A DNA stretch of 64,000 nt from Camarhynchus parvulus (Eukaryota; Chordata; Aves; Passeriformes; Thraupidae). A model generated the notes under the pieces. The model was not told the DNA's origin, searched no databases, and was given only the letters and a program-made list of their open reading frames with translations. Made by a program: the position numbers and the translations under genes. The stretch is from assembly GCF_901933205.1 (NCBI RefSeq), contig NC_044581.1, forward strand, positions 9,224,001 to 9,288,000. Reading direction: 5' to 3'. This document shows positions 24,001 to 50,858 of the stretch, piece by piece. Numbering within the stretch: position 1 is the first letter of the stretch; each line of letters begins with the position of its first letter.

Positions 24001-27000
24001 CTTGGAGCAAAATTCCTTGGCTAAATAGCTTTTAAGTTTGTGAGAACTCAGACCCAAAGTATGTTACTGTAATCCATTTAATTCAACTAGCATTTCATCC
24101 TTTATAAGTAATTCAGTCTAAAGCTTTATACTCAACTAGTGAAACTTGAAAAAATGCTGATTTCCATGTTAAATAATCTCCTGTCAACGGTCATATATAA
24201 TAAAGTACATCAATACTTCTCATGTATATAGTAGGTAGATCTGAATTCAGGACATCATCCAGGATCTTGAAGTCATACCTAAATTACCAATAAAAGCATT
24301 CATGGAGATGGTAACTAATTTTCCCCTGACATTAATATTGTTTCATGTGATCTCAGTTCCAGATCCCTGACTATTTTAACTTTCTGCTCACCAGTTCATC
24401 CACAACACATTCCTTAAGCTGCTTTGTATAATGGTTTTCTTTCTCCTTTGTCTTGATGATACCGTGAGTCCATTGTGAGTCCCTCAGCTTCCTCCTCCTT
24501 CACCACATCCATCCTTGTCACAGAGCACAAGTGCAAAAATACGTACTCCAGCTTCTCCTCTACTCTTGTGAAAAATGGGTCAGTCAGCTTTGTGCTCCTC
24601 CCTACCTTTCACCCTTTGTAGTTATATCCTGTCTGCTCTATTGTTCAGATTTCTTCTCCTAAAGGGTAAATTCTTCACAGCAAAGACTCCATATACTCTT
24701 AACACTTGGCCTATTTTGGATTTTGCTATCGTATAGAGGATAAAAGTATATTGCACACAGACCTGAACTTTTTCTCATATGAACCAAAAAACCCCAAACC
24801 CTGTGCACAATTGCCAATGTTTTTGAGTCAGAAAAGTAATGTAGGAGTCTATTTTTAGACACTGTGTTAAGTTTCACTCACTTTTGATAATCTGTATTTT
24901 CCTTTTATGGAGCTATGTTTTGTTTATGGCTTAGAAATTGTGCATGAGATCTCACACGATGACCTTTAAAATAAACCAAGTTTAACATCTTGATATCCAC
25001 AGTGGCGTGGGAGTCTAAAGATGTGGTTGCAGATACCTGTTTCTCGTTAGAAGGAAGCTAATGACAGATCATGCCACTTCCTCACTTATCAAGGAAGATC
25101 CTCTTGATGCAAGTTTTGTGTTAACTGCAGCAGTTCACCATGCACTGGGGGTGTATTTCTGTTCTATGGATACAAGTTGTTGACAGAGCTCAATACTGTA
25201 CATTGTTCATCAATTGATTAATCCATAGAAATGAACAGGATACATTTAATACCTATGCAAATCTCATGAACTCATCTGCACTATATTGAGCAGGCAATAA
25301 ATGTGAAGTATAGTGGATAGAATTTCCAGACATTTTCCAGTTCCATCTCTTCAATCACAAGGAAGCATAACAGAAAAGTGCATCTGTTGGTCTGTATCTT
25401 CTGATGGCACTAATTTCTCTGCTAATTTGCATAGAAGGGCCAAAGAATTAAAATTATTACATTCTTTTAGGAGATGAGCTACATTACAGACAGCAACTGC
25501 ACGAACTCCACAGACACCCTTATCACTGACCTGAATCCTGATCTGGACATACTGTACTTAAAAAGACTAAGAAGTATTTTAATTGCCCTTTTCTTTTCCC
25601 GCCACTGATGTTTGTGCTGAGGTTGTCAACAGGATGTTTTGTACACACATGTTCTTCAGGATCCCAGCTGCAGTATGAGTGAGCAATGTCAGGAAAATCA
25701 ACACTGGCAGCAGTTGGATGCTGCCAACTGTGCCCTACAAACCTCAAGGAAGAAGCTGTGTAATGACCTCTACTACAGAAAGAATCTTTGCAGAATAAAG
25801 ACTGGAAAACAACTGATGTACTTTTTTTGTCATCTCAGCTAAAAACCTTCTTGAATGGAAGTCAATACCTGCACAATACTGTTCAGGTATTGACTTCAGC
25901 TGCATCCCAAATTCATTTTAGTTCACCCAGGGATGCAAGAAAGGCCTGCAATGGAAATTCCAGGATTAACAAGGTGACTATTTATGTTCAGCTAAAAAGA
26001 CTGGTCAGCTTGACATGCCTACTCTAAATACTGAAGTGGAAGAAAAGAAAGGTGTTTACAAAAGCTAACTTTAGCTTAGTAAGGCTAAGAAAACAACTGA
26101 GCAGAAGCTATCCGGAATTACAATTTGAAAACCCTCTTCCCAACTCACACAGACCCAAGTGAAGAGTACCATCAATATGCTAAGATCAGTTTTTGTCAAT
26201 ATCCCAAAATCTGTTAAAGAGTTGCAGATGGCTTCCTAAAGGATTGAGCTGTAGTTAGTGAAAATCAATTTCAGTCACAGTCCTAGAACAGCCAATACAA
26301 ATTCCTAATGCAAGAAGGAATACAATTAGCTGCTCACTGTGAGTCTGCACTGTCAGTACAGTGACATGGAGGGTTCTAAAGCACAGGGGAGTGAGAGGAG
26401 TGAGCTGTGTGGGTGAAATGTTCTCTCCAACCCAGTGATCCCATGAATTCACAGGCTGGGCTGAGAGGAAAACAGTACACAATAGCAGCCAGGCAGTGAT
26501 AGGTGAAGATGCAAGATGTTTTCTAACAGGATGAGGTTAGCTCTTCCTTTCATGAAAATATATCAACTTTTTCTGTAAAACCTCTTCTTCATCTAAATTG
26601 ATTTTTTTTTTAAATGAAGAGGTATGAGGAAAATAAAGTGTGGGTGGATCAAATCTGTTTGTCTTCAGTGAGTTTCTCTACGAAGTTAAATGGAAACTCT
26701 TCCCTCCATCCTGTGGACAACGCAGAAGCTGTGTTTGCTTCTGTGGCATAAGGCATCACTTTCAATAAACACTGTATTACACATTTTGCCTCTAACAAAG
26801 AATGGAAAATCTTACTACAAATGTGAGTTTAAATACTAAAAATGAACACAAGAAAAATGGGTAAATGTTTAATCTATGGGTAAATGCTGTATCAGTACAA
26901 CTGCACAGAAAGACAGCAGTGACTAATCTTATTTCTTTTCTCTCTCTGTCCCTTCAGCCAGCATCACTGCCATTATGGCATATGCACTCTCAGGTCATGC

Positions 27001-27807
27001 TGCACAGTCATGCATGTTACCCACACCAGTGAGCAAACTACCACTGATTTTACAGTCTACATTGCAACACTTGGCATGCTGATAAAAGTTAATGAGAGAG
27101 AAGGTAATTTATTAAATCCCTATTAATTCAGCATTCATAATGCAGTATTTCTATAGCCTACAGGCTATAAACTTTCTAAGAACTACAACTCTTTTCCATG
27201 TTCAGGCACTGCAAAACATGAAAGCTGCTATTAGCTGTAATAAGAGAATGTCACAGGGCAGCATGACATAATTAGCATGCCACTGATGTGACAGGTAAGC
27301 ATCATGGTCTAACTGTACAGTGATTTACTGCCTGAATCCTGCAGTCCCAATACTGCACCTCCCTGAAATCATATCATTCTGATGCCCTTGTGAACACTCC
27401 ACCTTCCATTCCCTTCCACCGACAGATCTGAATACACAATGTTAAATTAACTGCTAAAAAAACCCCCTTACAAACACCCCTTTTGTATGCCATACAGGGA
27501 AAATAAATGCACACTTCTGCTCAAGTGAAACTGCCTCATATTGTTTTTAACACCCTTAGATCTCATGGGTTTTGTGGCTCGTGTAGGTGCCTCTACTCAC
27601 ACGTTTACTTGTGTTCTGTCTGGTGTCCAGGATTTGGCTCTATTTCAGCAGTAAATGAAACAATGGCTTCAGCTTTTAAACTTTTTGTTGCCTGGGATTT
27701 AGTATGGATATGTAACTGGAACGGATACACAGATGGCCAGAAACTTTGCTTTCAATTTTATAGCAATTCAGAAAGCTAATGAAACAGTAAACTACCCCAT
27801 AAATAAC

Positions 27808-27845
27808 CAAAAAAAAAAACCACCCCAAAAAACAAAAACCCCCTT
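27808..27845. repeat. A/C-rich low-complexity tract
   Basis: A run of A stretches separated by CC to CCCCC, with no G. Similar tracts occur near 47594, 50802, 51711 and 60585, and in complement near 31125 and 59000. Confidence 0.7.
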
Positions 27846-30240
27846 TTACTGCCTGAAAAACTTATAGAGAATGGCAGAGGTCCATTTCTTAAGTAAATAA
27901 GCATACACTGAACCAAACCAGGTAAGGCAGTGAGAAGCTTCCCAATGAAGTTTTTTCAGCCTGTTTTTTTTTTTTTACTCACAATCGTTGACAATGCTTA
28001 AGATTAGAAAAGATATAAATGTACTAATTTTAGATAAATATCTTTATAACGCTCACTTTTCTTTGACCACAATGAGGGAAACCACTTGATCAGTTTCTGT
28101 TTAAGAAGTTTAACACGAAGGCCCATGACCAGCTGCTGACAACCCATGCTAACACCTGTGCACAGGCAATGGTAAGTGCACAGGCATGCACAGCAGCCTA
28201 ACACTGCTTAGAGAAGTTTGCAAATCAACAAGAAAAGTACTAGAAAAGGGAATGTGTTTATACTGTTTTAAACCAGCTAAAAAGTAGGTTGAAGATCTGT
28301 ATTCAAATCCAGTTCTGCCAGCTCCATGCAACAGAATACTAATCAAAAATGCATGTTCACAACTGTACATAGATTATATCCATTGGTTGCAATTACCAAG
28401 CAATAATTTTTCAAGGTAGCTGAACAGGAACACAATAACATACTGAAGCATTAGCAAACATATGGAGTTTATCAAGGAAAATTAAGTTAAAATGAGTAAA
28501 GTATCAGATTTGTACTACAGTGCTCTTGCAGACAATAATTTTCTAAAAACAGAAAACAGAGACTCTTCCACCACATCAGGGCAAGGGAAAAGTATTTATT
28601 TGTTCAACTGATAGATGTTTAACAGCTGATTCACATTAGCTCCTGCAACACAGTTTCATTTGGGAGCTAAGTGAACACCACAAGTGAGGCATTTTAAGGC
28701 TCCTCTCACCAACCTCACTGAGGCTGGAGCTCCTTGGAATATGGGTGACTGAACCAGATTTCCCCTGGAGCCCAGCAGTTCGTCTCCTTATCTGACCTAG
28801 ACAACTGTTTTTTAACAATACATGATGCACTCCCTCCTCACCAAAGGCTTGCTTTCCATGTTTAGCTTTTAATGTTTTTCATCAGCTTTGTCATCAGCAC
28901 CTCTGACTCAAAGCCTCAAGCATCAGCTCCTGCACAGTGGCACAGATGGAACTTAAGCCTTGCAGGCCATCTCATCACTCCTTGACTTAAAGTCTGAATA
29001 TAAGCAGGTTCCTGTTTAAAAAGGAATAGCTCTCATTATGTTGAGCTCCTAGATTTGATTAAAGAATGGCAGTAAAATGCCTTTGTGAATGAAGACTTTT
29101 TCCAGCTAACACCTGTGTGGGACCTCTCACAGTCTTGCCAGCTGACGTGTTTGAAAAGCACGTTCTTCTGCGTGTCATAACGGGTAAGGGAAAACCAAAC
29201 CAAAACAAAACCTGTCCCACCTCCCCCTCCTTCCCCAGCAAACCGAGGCATGCTTATTCTTTGAACTGGAGAGCAGCTGAGCTGACATGTGGCTCACTTG
29301 CCAGTTTCTGAAACTGCAGTGCTGGGCAACTCTAGGATTTTGATATTCAAACTCTGTATTTGTACCGCCAACATTTAACCTCACATTCCAGGGCAGGGCT
29401 GGGCTCAGAGCCTGGGACATTCCAAAAAGCATTCCAGCCTGCAAGGCCCTGGAGGTAGACCCTCACTGAGTGCATCCACACTAAAGGCTGGTAAAAATAT
29501 CTCTGCATTCCCATTCACATTGCTAGTAAGCAGAATACAGGGAGGACAAGTTACAGTTCTCCCCATACCCATGGACCACACTTTGGCAGGTATCATTACA
29601 AATACTCTGCAGCATCACTATCAAGTAAAAAAAATACAAATGCTCTTCTGTTGGCTGATGGTACCCTGGGACAAAACCCCCTCCAGTTGCTTCACAGAGT
29701 TCCATAGGATTAACAGTGAAACATTTTCACTAAGCAAATACTTAAAATAGAGCACAGCTTTCATCAGCATTGACCAAGCATTATATTCGCACCAGATTAA
29801 AATAAAAAAAAATAATTCTGAAAAGTGAAGCTAAATACCCTGCAATCCAGCTGTGGTCTCAATTGCCACCCTATGCAAGAATGCTGAAGTGCAATGGCTG
29901 GATTGGTAAATACTGCAGAAGACAGTGTATTTTTGTGCCAACTTTAAAAACACCTGCCACCTTCTGTTTCTGGAAGGTACAGCAGGGAACAGAAGCACGG
30001 CAGAAACTGAGACAGTAACCAGTTGCTCTTTAAAAGCAATGTGAATGTAAGGATTTCTAGGAGGAAAGCACTGGTCACTGAAGTAATTACATTCCCACAA
30101 GTGCTGAGAAAGGATAACGCTATTTATCATGTGTGCTCCTATCTGTAGAACTGATACACACATTTGTTGTAACAGAGTTACAAGGAATGAAAGTATGTAA
30201 CAGAAAGTTGTTAAATCACAACATTCTGGCAAGCACATAG

Positions 30241-30262
30241 ATATATATATACGTATATATAC
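30241..30262. repeat. TA-rich dinucleotide microsatellite
   Basis: Alternating AT dinucleotides broken once by ACG, about 22 bp long. Confidence 0.85.
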
Positions 30263-31339
30263 AAGTGCAATATTTCTTTGGTTCTTCCTGAAACTGATCA
30301 AAGGTGTCAAATGTTACACTTTCTAGCCATTTGCCAGAATTACAGCACTTCTATATTTAGCACTAAAAGCTCATTCCAACAGAGTGACTCCTCACTCTCA
30401 TTTTCACAGGCTCTGTTTGGCCTATCCATAGATACAGCACAGACAACCCCATCAGTGTGTACAACGCCTGCAGAGAGCTAAGGGGAGCAAGTGTAACATT
30501 GGCAACCATGTAATAATTTCAGGAAGGATTTGAAAACATGAGGTTATTAGAAAACAAAAACATCCCCCCCCAAAGTTTAGCACCCATTTGATTTAATAAA
30601 CACACTTTGCAGGCTAGTGTTAAGACAGAATTTGTTTCACTCATAGCAAACTATGCAGCCAGCTTTATCCAACTCTCTCCACCAACCAAGCCAAGGCACA
30701 TATTCTGTAATATGAGTAGTAAAGCACCTCCAGGCTGTTGTTCATGCAACCTGTGTTAAGGTATCTAGCTTCAAGTACAGTTACATGTGAATGTTTGACA
30801 GCATCCCACAGAAATCTGCTCAGTGATCAAATGAACACAAGATTTACACCTTTTCAAGCAGCCCTGGAACACCAAGCTCTCAGCACAAACCTGTGCCCTG
30901 CATTAATGGAGTCACTGGCTGAATGAAGCAATATGAAAAGTCTGCACAGGCTGTATCTACTAAGGAGGCAGGAGGAGGCACATTCACATCACATGACAAA
31001 ATACCAGAAATAAAACCCCCAAGGTACAAATACTGTTATGAAGGCCTTGGCTCCTAAACTGAATGATCCTATCTCACTTCTGTAAGAAGTTCAAGTCAGC
31101 AGTGACACACTTTCTCCTGAGTAATTTTTTGGGGTTTTCTGGGTCAAAAGAGAAATAACACGCTTCTCATGGCCGACTTATCTATAAACTCATCCCAATC
31201 CACTGGAACTCCCACTGATCCACAGTAATTGCTGCCATACAAGTCCACCTTGTACTTAGGCACCACCACCTGTATTACCCAAAGATTCAACTTTCCTTTT
31301 AGACAGACAATGATTACGAGAATAAGCCAGATCCTTCTG

Positions 31340-31615
31340 TGTGGCAGGACAAAAGGCAACGGGCACAAATTGAAATACAGGATATTCCATGTAGAAGAAG
31401 GAAAAAAACCCCACTTTTGCTTACCTTAAGTGTGCTCAAACACTGGAATGGGTTGCCAAGAAAGGTTGTGGAGTCTCAACCCTTGAAGATGTGCAAAACC
31501 CAGTTAGACACAGTCCTGGGAAACCTGCCCTAATTCATCCTGCTTTGAGCAAGGGGTTTGCATCACACTGTCTCCAGAGGTCCTTTCCACACTCAAACAT
31601 TCCATTATTCTATTA
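31340..31615 (+). mobile_element. CR1 LINE 3' end
   Basis: The sense strand follows the CR1 3' region to its terminus. It carries GGCAACGGGCACAAATTGAA, CACTGGAATGGGTTGCCAAG, AAGGTTGTGGAGTCTC and GACACAGTCCTGGGAAACCT, then TCTCCAGAGGTCCTTTCCAC, and it ends in an ATTCCATTATTCTATTA version of the octamer-like terminal repeat. It is 5'-truncated, as is usual for CR1, and diverged. The 64- to 74-residue frames over it are incidental. Confidence 0.87.
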
Positions 31616-33018
31616 CATTAGACCCTGCAAATAACACTGGTAGCATGGCCTAAAAATTACTTTTTCTTTATTATTGTGGCTTCAAATAGTTCTGACAAAA
31701 GTAAGAGATCCAGATAGAACTTATAATAGGAAAAGGGCGAGTTCTGAAATTTCTGATTAATAGTGCAAAATTTTTTAGTGCTTCAGAGTAAAGTTGTAGC
31801 ACTAAAATGATATCAAATATAAACATATTAAAGTGTATTTACTGTAATGTACAAATTGAACAAGAAAAACTTCTTCCTGGACTGTATAGATTTACTGTCA
31901 ATTAATCTAAACAGCAAACATTTTAACTTCACAACCCTGAATATTGTCTGATGAGATATTGTTTTTCCTTTTTAAAAGAATGGTTTAAAGTGGCACTATC
32001 ACTTGAGGAAAAGAATCAAAATTTTAAATAGAAGGATTCTTTATGAATTACAGCCAGCCAAATGAATTATATCTTGTACATTCTTTATACAAAGTACTTT
32101 AGAGATCATGGCATGATACATCCCCATCATTTTGTTTTCAGACCAGAGCTGATAATCTCAAGATCCCTCACATTGTTGAGGGAAACTAAGCCACTGTTTC
32201 AATAAACTGTTAATAACAGATCTCTCTGAACTCTTTTGGCATCCTTTTGAGGATTCAGAACTCTAATTTGAATCATACAAGCTCAGCTGAGTTATCATGA
32301 ATTAGACAGGGTCTGTATCCTCTGCTGGCATACAGCATTTACTTACAGTTTACTTTAATAAGAAGTTGTGATGATGGAAAACAAAGAAGAGAACATGGGC
32401 CATTGATCAAAACCCCTGTATCTCCAACAGCTGATTGCTGGGACAAACAAGGTCACATTTCAAGAACACACAAGGCCATATTTGGATGGCCATTACTGCA
32501 AGTAACCTACTTGTAGACATTTACGAGGCCTTTCAAGTTAAAAGACAAAAAGGACCTTCATTCAACAAAGTCAGTGCTACCAGGCTTGGCTCCAGTTCCT
32601 TACTGGATAGACACAATTGTTAACACCTAAGACCAGAAAAGGACAATTAATACTACTGCCTATTTCTGAAGGTAAAATGTAGTAGAAGTTATGACAGAAA
32701 AATGTTATTTAATGCTTGTCTTACAATTTTTAAGTCCTTTCTGCAAAAAACTTTTTCTTGATACATGAGGGGTATAAACAAAGCTTGCAAAACATGCATA
32801 AAATGCAATTGACACAACCATGTCTACTTTGCTACTAATTATTTTCCTACATTGATTTTTCTGATTAACTACACAGTTCCAATACACAGTTAGATTCCTC
32901 TGTTTGTGGATGATGTATTAATACATCTCTTACCCGCACACTTTAGACTTATTAATAAAAAAAAAAGTAATGAAACCAATGACAAAATTGCTTTGAAAAT
33001 ACCTGATATTTTTAAAAG
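31616..33018. other. Spacer downstream of DUS2
   Basis: AT-rich sequence between the CR1 copy and the likely DUS2 polyadenylation signal. I recognise nothing in it. Confidence 0.55.
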
Positions 33019-33024
33019 TTTATT
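33019..33024 (-). terminator. DUS2: Likely DUS2 polyadenylation signal (AATAAA)
   Basis: The plus strand reads TTTATT, giving AATAAA on the DUS2 strand about 230 nt after the stop codon. It is the first canonical hexamer I see downstream, so a short 3' UTR is inferred. Confidence 0.5.
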
Positions 33025-33255
33025 ATTGGAATTACCTTCTCCATGTTGTTTAAAATCAAGTTCCTAATCATCATCTGAAAGGCACCATAGGGACAGTGAG
33101 TGGTGAACAGTAAACATCTCAGTGGCTTTTTTCACAACTGGGAAATTTATCTGTCTCTGAGAGAATCCAAATGAAACGTGAACAGCAAGATATACAAACA
33201 GGAGCTCATTTGTAGCTGCATAGGCATGAAACCTCTAATTTCCATTAATTCCATG

Positions 33256-48460
<15,205 letters not shown>

Positions 48461-50094
48461 ATGGCGCTGGGCCGAGCTGGGCTGGCCCTCCCGCTGCTGC
48501 TGCCGCGGCGGCCGGCGGGCAGCGGGACAGCGGCGGCGGCGGCGGGGAGCCCGCAGCCCCCGGGGCCGTGGTGCGCGTCCCCTGGGCCCTGCGGCAGCGC
48601 CTGCAGCGGGGCGCGCAGCGCCGGCGGCGCGAGCAGCGGGAGGCGGCGGCGCCGCCGCGTTCCGGGAAGCTGCTGCTGCGGAGCCGGCGGCCGGAGCTGA
48701 GCCAGCCCCGCTGGCAAACGGTGGGGCGCAGGGAGCAGCCGCCGCTGGTGTCGGCGGGCTGGAAGCACCGGAAGGCGTACGGCGATTACTTCCAGCTAGA
48801 GCCCTCGCAGGAGGCGGCTCCCGCCTTGCAGGCGCCGCCGGCTGAGGCGGGACAGGGCCCAACCTTCGCCGAGCTGGGGCTGCAGCCGGCGCTGCTGGCC
48901 GGCCTGGAGCGGCTCTCCATCGGCCGGCCCACGGCCGTGCAGCGCCTCGCCATCCCCGCGCTGCGCCGCGGCCGCAGCGCGCTGTGCGCCGCCGAGACGG
49001 GCAGCGGGAAGACTCTGGCGTACCTGCTGCCGCTGCTGGAGCGCCTGCTCGGCCGCCCCGAGGCCCCGGCGGCGGAGGCGGAGGGGCCGGCGGCGCCCCG
49101 CGGGCTGGTGGTGCTGCCGTCGCGGGAGCTGGCGGCGCAGGTGGGCGCGGTGGCGGCGGCGCTGTGCGCGCCCGCGGGGCTGGCGGTGCGCGGCCTCACG
49201 GGCGGCGGGGCCGCGGGCGGGCTGCGGAGGCAGCTGCGGGCGCCGCCGCCGGGCCCCGCCGTGCTGCTGGGCACCCCCGGCGCGCTGCGGGAGGCGCTGC
49301 GGCGGCGCTTCCTGGCCCTGGAGAGGCTGCGCTGGATGGTGCTGGACGAGGCGGACTCGCTGATGGACGAGTCCTTTACGGAGCTGCTGGAGGAGATCCT
49401 GGCACACGCGCCCCTGGCTGCCGGCTCTCCCGGGCCGGCCGGTCCCGACGAGGAGAGGACGCAGGTGGTGGTGGTCGGAGCCACCTTCCCCGCGGGGCTC
49501 AGCGAGACGCTGGCGAAGTTCACTGACGTGGACCGGTTTGTCACCTTCAGCACCCAGAGCCTGCACCACCTCCCGCCTCACGTCCAGCAGAAGTTTGTCC
49601 GCCTCAAAGGCCGGGACAAGCTGCCCGAACTGCTGCAGCTGCTCAAGGAGCGCCCATCATCAGCCGGGGCTGTTCTCATCTTCTGCAACAGTGCCAGCAC
49701 CGTCAACTGGCTGGGCTATATCCTGGACGACCACAGAATCAAGCACCTGAGGCTGCAGGGGCAGATGGCGGCGGCTGCTAGAGCCGGCATCTTTGCCTCT
49801 TTCCAGAAGGGAGATGTGTCTGTCCTTGTCTGCACTGACCTTGCCTCGCGGGGACTGGACACCAGCAGTGTGCAGCTGGTGGTCAACTATGACTTCCCGG
49901 ACACCCTGCAGGACTACCTGCACCGTGCCGGGAGAGTTGGCCGGGTTGGGAGCAAGGCACCCGGAGCTGTGGTTAGTTTTGTCACCCATCGGTGGGACGT
50001 GGACCTGGTACGAAAAATAGAGACTGCAGCCCGGAAAAGGACAGGTCTCCCAGGAATGGACTCTATTAATAAACCTTCACCTAATGCACGTTGA
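48461..50094 (+). CDS. DDX28: DDX28, mitochondrial DEAD-box RNA helicase (5' frame break)
   Basis: Intronless DEAD-box helicase; the human protein works in mitochondrial RNA granules and in assembly of the mitoribosome large subunit. The helicase body reads openly from 48568 to a TGA at 50092-50094 (508 codons). Counting from 48568, it shows motif I AAETGSGKT (about 141-149), Ia PSREL, Ib TPGAL, motif II DEAD (260-263), motif III GAT, FCNSASTVNWLGYILDD, SRGLD and motif VI HRAGRVGR (452-459), as in human DDX28. This body has no ATG before codon 257. The only suitable start is the ATG at 48461, opening MALGRAGLALPLLLPRRPAG, an Arg/Leu/Ala-rich targeting-like peptide resembling the human N-terminus. 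It lies in another frame, and the two parts join only if the sequence held one base more (or two fewer) between 48461 and 48568. An assembly error in this G/C run is the likeliest reason. Intact length would be about 544 residues, against 540 in human. Confidence 0.93.
50068..50073 (+). terminator. DDX28: AATAAA inside the end of DDX28
   Basis: A canonical hexamer overlaps the coding sequence 19 bases before the stop codon. If used, cleavage would fall at or just after the stop. I see no strong GU-rich element directly downstream, so it is probably weak. Confidence 0.3.
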
Positions 50095-50852
50095 TTCAGG
50101 TTGCCAGGCATTCCCTGGTAGGGGCTTACCTTGAGGCCATTAAGGCAGAGTGAATGAGCTGCTGTGTGTAAGGCAGATGGAAGGAATAGAGCTGTTTTTC
50201 AGAACCAGGTGATCAGGTTAACTTCATGCACTGTTCTGGAAGCTGCAGTATTCGTTTGCACAGCCATCACAACATGTGGCTTTCTCAAAGGAAACTAGTA
50301 AGTGAGTAATAGAATGCTTTTGGGGAATATTGAAGAATTACTTCATCAGTTGATTTGGTTTACTTATTTTGAGACATAATTTAAATTCAAGTCCAAATGA
50401 AAGTATGTTTGTGTGACATACAGTTCTATTGCATTTCATTACTGCCCACCACCATCAGCTAATACTCGTTATTAAAACTGAAAAATTTCTACTGTGGCAG
50501 GAGAAAAAACCTGACCAGTTACAGACACAAAGGACTAAAGGACAATGGATGCTTGATTTTCTTGTGATGTAGCAGTTCATTTAGAGAATTCTAGACCAGA
50601 TACCTGTAAAGTACAGTGGGAATGAGAAGGCACAATAATGCTTGGGGCTCTTTCAAGGCCTTAATTTGTTATTTTATGGTTACCTTTCACTGAGAACTTG
50701 GATCTTGCTTCTTCATATTATATTATATAAAAAAGCCCTAAAGTGTTTCCTGTACATTTTTTTCGCATACTGTAGTGACATGTAGTTTCTGAACTGATTG
50801 TAAAAAAACCAAAAAACCCCAACCCTGGCACACTGGAAGATGTCTTCTGTTA

Positions 50853-50858
50853 AATAAA
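50853..50858 (+). terminator. DDX28: Likely DDX28 polyadenylation signal
   Basis: AATAAA about 760 nt after the DDX28 stop, followed within 10 nt by a GTGTGTTG GU-rich stretch, as expected for a polyadenylation site. Confidence 0.55.

Larger units (their letters stand above)
7321..31339. other. NFATC3-DUS2 intergenic region, no gene recognised
   Basis: About 24 kb of mostly AT-rich sequence between the NFATC3 upstream CR1 copies and the region downstream of DUS2. I looked for splice-bounded exons with recognisable protein motifs, transposon landmarks and RNA genes. I found only a short TA-rich microsatellite (30241-30262), an A/C-rich low-complexity tract (about 27808-27843), and two GC-rich blocks (about 15870-16140 and 17687-18090) described separately. 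The longest frame, 159 codons on the minus strand at 29831-30310, has no motif or codon pattern suggesting a protein. An undetected lncRNA or regulatory elements remain possible. Confidence 0.6.

Noticed and set aside
29831..30310. A 159-codon minus-strand frame in the intergenic region
   Set aside because: Longest frame in the gap, but no domain, signal or family resemblance and no supporting splice or promoter signals; chance cannot be excluded.
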